Of a DNA stretch of 64,000 bases, positions 60,882 through 64,000 are shown piece by piece; position 1 is the stretch's first letter; each line of letters opens with the position of its first letter. Source of the DNA: Ignelater luminosus (taxonomy: Eukaryota; Arthropoda; Insecta; Coleoptera; Elateridae); assembly GCA_011009095.1 (NCBI GenBank), contig VTPC01008310.1, positions 1 to 64,000 on the forward strand, given 5' to 3'. The translations under genes and the position numbers were made by a program. The notes under the pieces are model-generated. The model did not search any database. It was not told the origin of the DNA and saw nothing but the letters and a program-made list of their open reading frames with translations.

Positions 60882-60913
60882 GTGACTTAAGTAGTTTTTG
60901 AAATGACCGATTC
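60882..60913 (-). repeat. Right terminal inverted repeat of the transposon
   Basis: Read on the minus strand it is GAATCGGTCATTTCAAAAAC followed by TACTTAAGTCAC, 30 of 32 identical to the left repeat. It is followed by AATTAATC in the host sequence. Confidence 0.93.
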
Positions 60914-63900
60914 AATTAATCTCATACATTTTCATAGTTGGCACTGCTGTTGTCGATTTGACTTACAATGAGTTAAGGGCTTTGAAAGACTTTATCTCTA
61001 AAATAGGAAATTTTCAAACATACAGTTACATTTTGTTAATCTTTAATCTGAGTTTTTAGAGTAAAACAGGGTAGATACTTTTCTAGATTTTGTATTTTCC
61101 TTAGTAGTGTAAATTAATACCGGAACTGCAGTTTTCACGAATCTACGTATTTCTAAAGCTATTTCTAAACCTTAGTCCATAGAAATTCCCAGTGCTCAAT
61201 TCCTAAATAGAAGTACTAAGCCCAAGATTATCTTTTATAAAAATTATTAATAAAAACTTAATTAGGAGATATTTTGGTTCTGATCAAAATAATGTTTTGC
61301 CACCTCCTTAGTTAATAAAATTGGTTCTACCTTTTAATATCCAACTAATTAAATTTTTTGCACCTAATAATTAGTGAAGCGCTTGAATGGATTAACAAAA
61401 TTTCGACTGTACCTACTTATTATCCAGGGAACGGGTTTGGAAAATTAGCGGGGAAAGAAGACCCTTTGAGTTGTCTAGTCTTGCACTGTATGGAAACATG
61501 AGAGGTTGCCAATGAAATATCATTACTTTCATCCTTTTTTTATTTATCACTTCAAAGTTCAAAGTATGTATCATTCTTTATCAACTTTTATTGAGAATGT
61601 TTACAGTTGAAGAAAAAAGATGTCTAAGTTATTATTTATTAGTTAACTTTTATTCTCCAGATATTAAAATAAAATATTTTAATGAAAATAACTGAGTGTT
61701 CATCTTGCTTTTTTAGCGCCAATATTGAATATTTGTTTATTAAATTTTCACTTTACCTCATCAATCTCCATCACACTTTGTAAGCAGACGTATACCGTAT
61801 TTCCTACGCAATTTCGGAAAACTTGTTTTGGGAAGTTCTACATATGTAATATTCGGGAAGTTTAAACAGTTTCCCGAAATAACCCGGCAAATTTCCGTTT
61901 TAGTTTCCTTGAGGAAGATGAAAATCCAAGAGAAAATTGCTAATTAATATTTTTCAATTTCCTTTGTTATCAAAGAAACAATTAAAAGTTAAGATTTTGT
62001 ATTATTATTATTACAATATACATTCTCTCAAATAGGGGGAAATTTTCAAATATGAAATTTGAATTCTATTCACAAGCTACTTGACTGAAGTGGTTCGAAC
62101 TTGTAAGCTGCACGTTCGCTTGATTATCTTTCGAGTCTGAGTAAATTAGATACGAGAACATTTTTTGATATTCCTTTAGCGTATTTCTGGCTGATATATT
62201 TGATTGGTCTTGTTAAATTGTCAGATCCAGCAATGAGGAAATGTACACGGAAAAACTGGGACGAGCAGCTAGGGACACCATTTCTGTCAGATATAACGTT
62301 GCAAAACTGCTAACCCATGATTTACAGTGAATTTTGTTAGGGAATATTTATTCATATTGCGTACATTTCCGCTTCGTTCTGAAAACGATGCCGATAATGT
62401 AAAAGTTGCGAAATTTCTACTTTCCGTGGGAGTAATTAATTAGAAAATATTTGTTTTCGTAAATGGTGGGTACTTGATCAAAAATAAGATAAATATTGTA
62501 CTAAGGTGAGGATTCTAGCAAAACATTAAACAAAAGTTATCAAGGGTTTCATTTAAATAGTTAATTTCTAGTTGACAATAATTAATCTAAGTTAGGATTT
62601 GTTTACCTTTCTCGTAAACTTGGTATAAATACATGAAAACATTTCTAATTGGAAAATAATCTCTACACTACTCGAGTAAATTAGAATAGTACTGAGTTTT
62701 CATTTAGTATTAAAACAAAGAAGAAGAAGAAACAAAGATTAACTGTAATAAAATGAGCAAAAAATAAAATACTAGGTGAGAAACGTACAATTTACATTAG
62801 AAAAATCCGAGTAAATTTTAACTAGTAGTACTTTATTGCATAATAAAACGCTAATTTTTCTTCTTAACTTTAGTATTCTTTACGCTTCAACCTAATTTAC
62901 GGTGAAATAATTTCACAAGGTTCTAATTAATGTAGTGGCGTTTCTCTTTATATCTTAATTAACGTAAAAAATATCAGAAGAATAAAGAAAACAAAAATAT
63001 CCACGTCTGTGTCGTATTTCATTAAATGCTATGTACGACACAGCACTAAAAAGTTCAGAAAGATTGCTATCTAGATGTTGATAACAAGAACCAGTAAAAT
63101 GTAACTATACGTCTAATCTTCCTATAAAGAAACTACGAAACTTCTGATGTAAACAATTCACAAAACCAGCCGTTAAATAGAGGAAAACAAGGATTGTGTA
63201 CACAGCAGCAAACTCTATTAAACGACGAACGTTTTCATTTGGTTATAAATACGGAGTACTTTCAATTTCGCACACAAAAGCTAAATACCAGCTTTCTTTA
63301 TAAATAGCTCGAAATGACACCCATTTTCAATACGGGATTCTTGCAAGGGTAAAGCGTTGAACACATTTTATTGACTTGCGTGTCTGTATGGCTTTGTCAA
63401 TGCGGTTTTGGCTTCCCGCATTGATTTTGTATTACCACCACAAAACATTGCATTTACTAAACTTCAAAACAACCACCCAATATATTTCGATGAATTTATT
63501 AATAAACAATATGGCGCGAATACAGGAAATTATATTTATAATCTTCTTAAAATGAACAGGGAATAACAAAATAAAAGCGAAACAAAATAAATAAATGGAA
63601 AACATTCGAATAATCCCCGTTTTAATCTTAACTGTTATTGGAAATAATAACGCGGACATACAAACAGGTTACGTTGTAGCGAATTGTAAGTTATTAAAAT
63701 TCCTTGTAGACATCGACGTATCCCCAGAAAGGATATTGCTTATAAGTGGTTCTTCCACACATTGAATTTTCCGGATATTCTATTTGTTAAATCATTTTTT
63801 CTTTGTAAAAGTTTTTATATTTAGGTCAATACTTTCGAGAAAATTCGAAACTTAAAAGACAGCAATTTAATTAGACGAAATGGGAATTTTATAAAATGCA

Positions 63901-64000
63901 CAAAACATACTTGTAATTCCGCAATCTATGGCAAGGAAATAGAATAGTAAAATTGAATGCGCTTTCAGACGGTTTTTGACTTTTACTGAAATCCCATTTT

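Larger units (their letters stand above)
58430..60913 (+). mobile_element. Decayed cut-and-paste DNA transposon, about 2.5 kb
   Basis: The ends are 32-bp terminal inverted repeats (58430-58461 and 60882-60913) matching at 30 of 32 bases and starting GAATCGGTCATTTC. The motif CAAAAAC(T/A)ACATAAGTCA also recurs inside both ends, at about 58558-58596 in both orientations and at 60699-60716. Target duplication is ambiguous: with the repeats as drawn, the flanks are AACT and AATT. If the element starts at GGTCATTTC, the flanks are GAATC and GATTC. Between the ends lies a broken two-exon transposase-like gene on the plus strand. The protein belongs to a transposase-like family common in insect genomes, with DGCPGQNKN and RDRDFG-type motifs. 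I cannot name its superfamily with certainty. Confidence 0.88.
31754..64000. other. Presumed CadN intron, more than 32 kb, no further exon seen
   Basis: From the acceptor at 31754 to the window end no cadherin-like frame or DINDN-type linker was found on the minus strand, so this is presumed to be one very large intron reaching beyond the window. It is AT-rich. Less AT-rich stretches without recognisable frames occur by eye at about 37350-37850, 47350-48250 and 55200-55640. Other contents are a 28-bp repeat pair at 41766 and 46383, a diverged tandem pair at 48177-48346, and a dead DNA transposon at 58430-60913. Exons shorter than about 40 codons could have been missed. Confidence 0.65.

Noticed and set aside
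31754-64000. Search for more CadN cadherin-repeat exons or a second version of the 46-codon exon
   Set aside because: No DINDN-type linker coding or TGEIF-like coding seen on the minus strand; may lie beyond the window.
1-64000. CRISPR arrays, bacterial operons, rRNA genes, telomere-type repeats
   Set aside because: None present; the sequence is eukaryotic nuclear DNA with spliced genes.

Overview
The window is nuclear DNA from an arthropod, almost certainly an insect. It is strongly AT-rich, its genes carry spliceosomal GT-AG introns from 59-62 bp up to more than 32 kb, and two well-known animal genes can be read directly. These are an intact proteasome lid subunit gene (Rpn3/PSMD3) and the 3' half of neural N-cadherin (CadN), both on the minus strand. 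The CadN protein follows the insect DN-cadherin architecture domain by domain. The species cannot be named from the sequence; a beetle or similar AT-rich insect is only a guess. Layout, left to right: 1-2681 is intergenic and holds a 22-bp tandem repeat and two perfect CRE palindromes beside an inverted CCAAT box. 2682-4160 is Rpn3, one uninterrupted exon. 4161-6451 is the Rpn3 promoter side, with a CTCF-like site, a perfect 17-bp nuclear-receptor-type palindrome and copy A of a dispersed repeat. 6452-8202 holds three phase-compatible plus-strand exons of a small gene I do not recognise; its 5' exon is not found. 8203-10094 lies between the converging 3' ends of that gene and CadN. 10095-31753 is the 3' part of CadN (nine exons including an alternative pair). 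31754-64000 is presumed to be the inside of one CadN intron, because no further CadN exon or other intact gene is visible; it holds a dead DNA transposon at 58.4-60.9 kb. The CadN exons join in frame into 1,553 codons plus stop (1,552 with the other alternative exon). They encode cadherin repeats, the EGF and laminin-G block of the invertebrate classic cadherins, one transmembrane helix and a tail with p120-catenin-type and beta-catenin-type binding segments. Two adjacent exons (12027-12268 and 11588-11826) are interchangeable alternatives for the last EGF domain and the start of the membrane helix. Their phases are such that using both or neither breaks the reading frame, a built-in check on mutually exclusive splicing. 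The introns contain several decayed mobile or duplicated elements: a 493-bp tandem duplication at 21.0 kb, a foldback element at 23.3 kb, a TIR element at 24.9 kb and copy B of the dispersed repeat at 30.6 kb. I saw no tRNA, rRNA, CRISPR or bacterial-type features and no convincing wholly new system. The observations most worth following are the unknown plus-strand gene, the alternative-exon frame logic, the transposon with repeated subterminal motifs, and the CRE pair and receptor-type palindrome flanking Rpn3.
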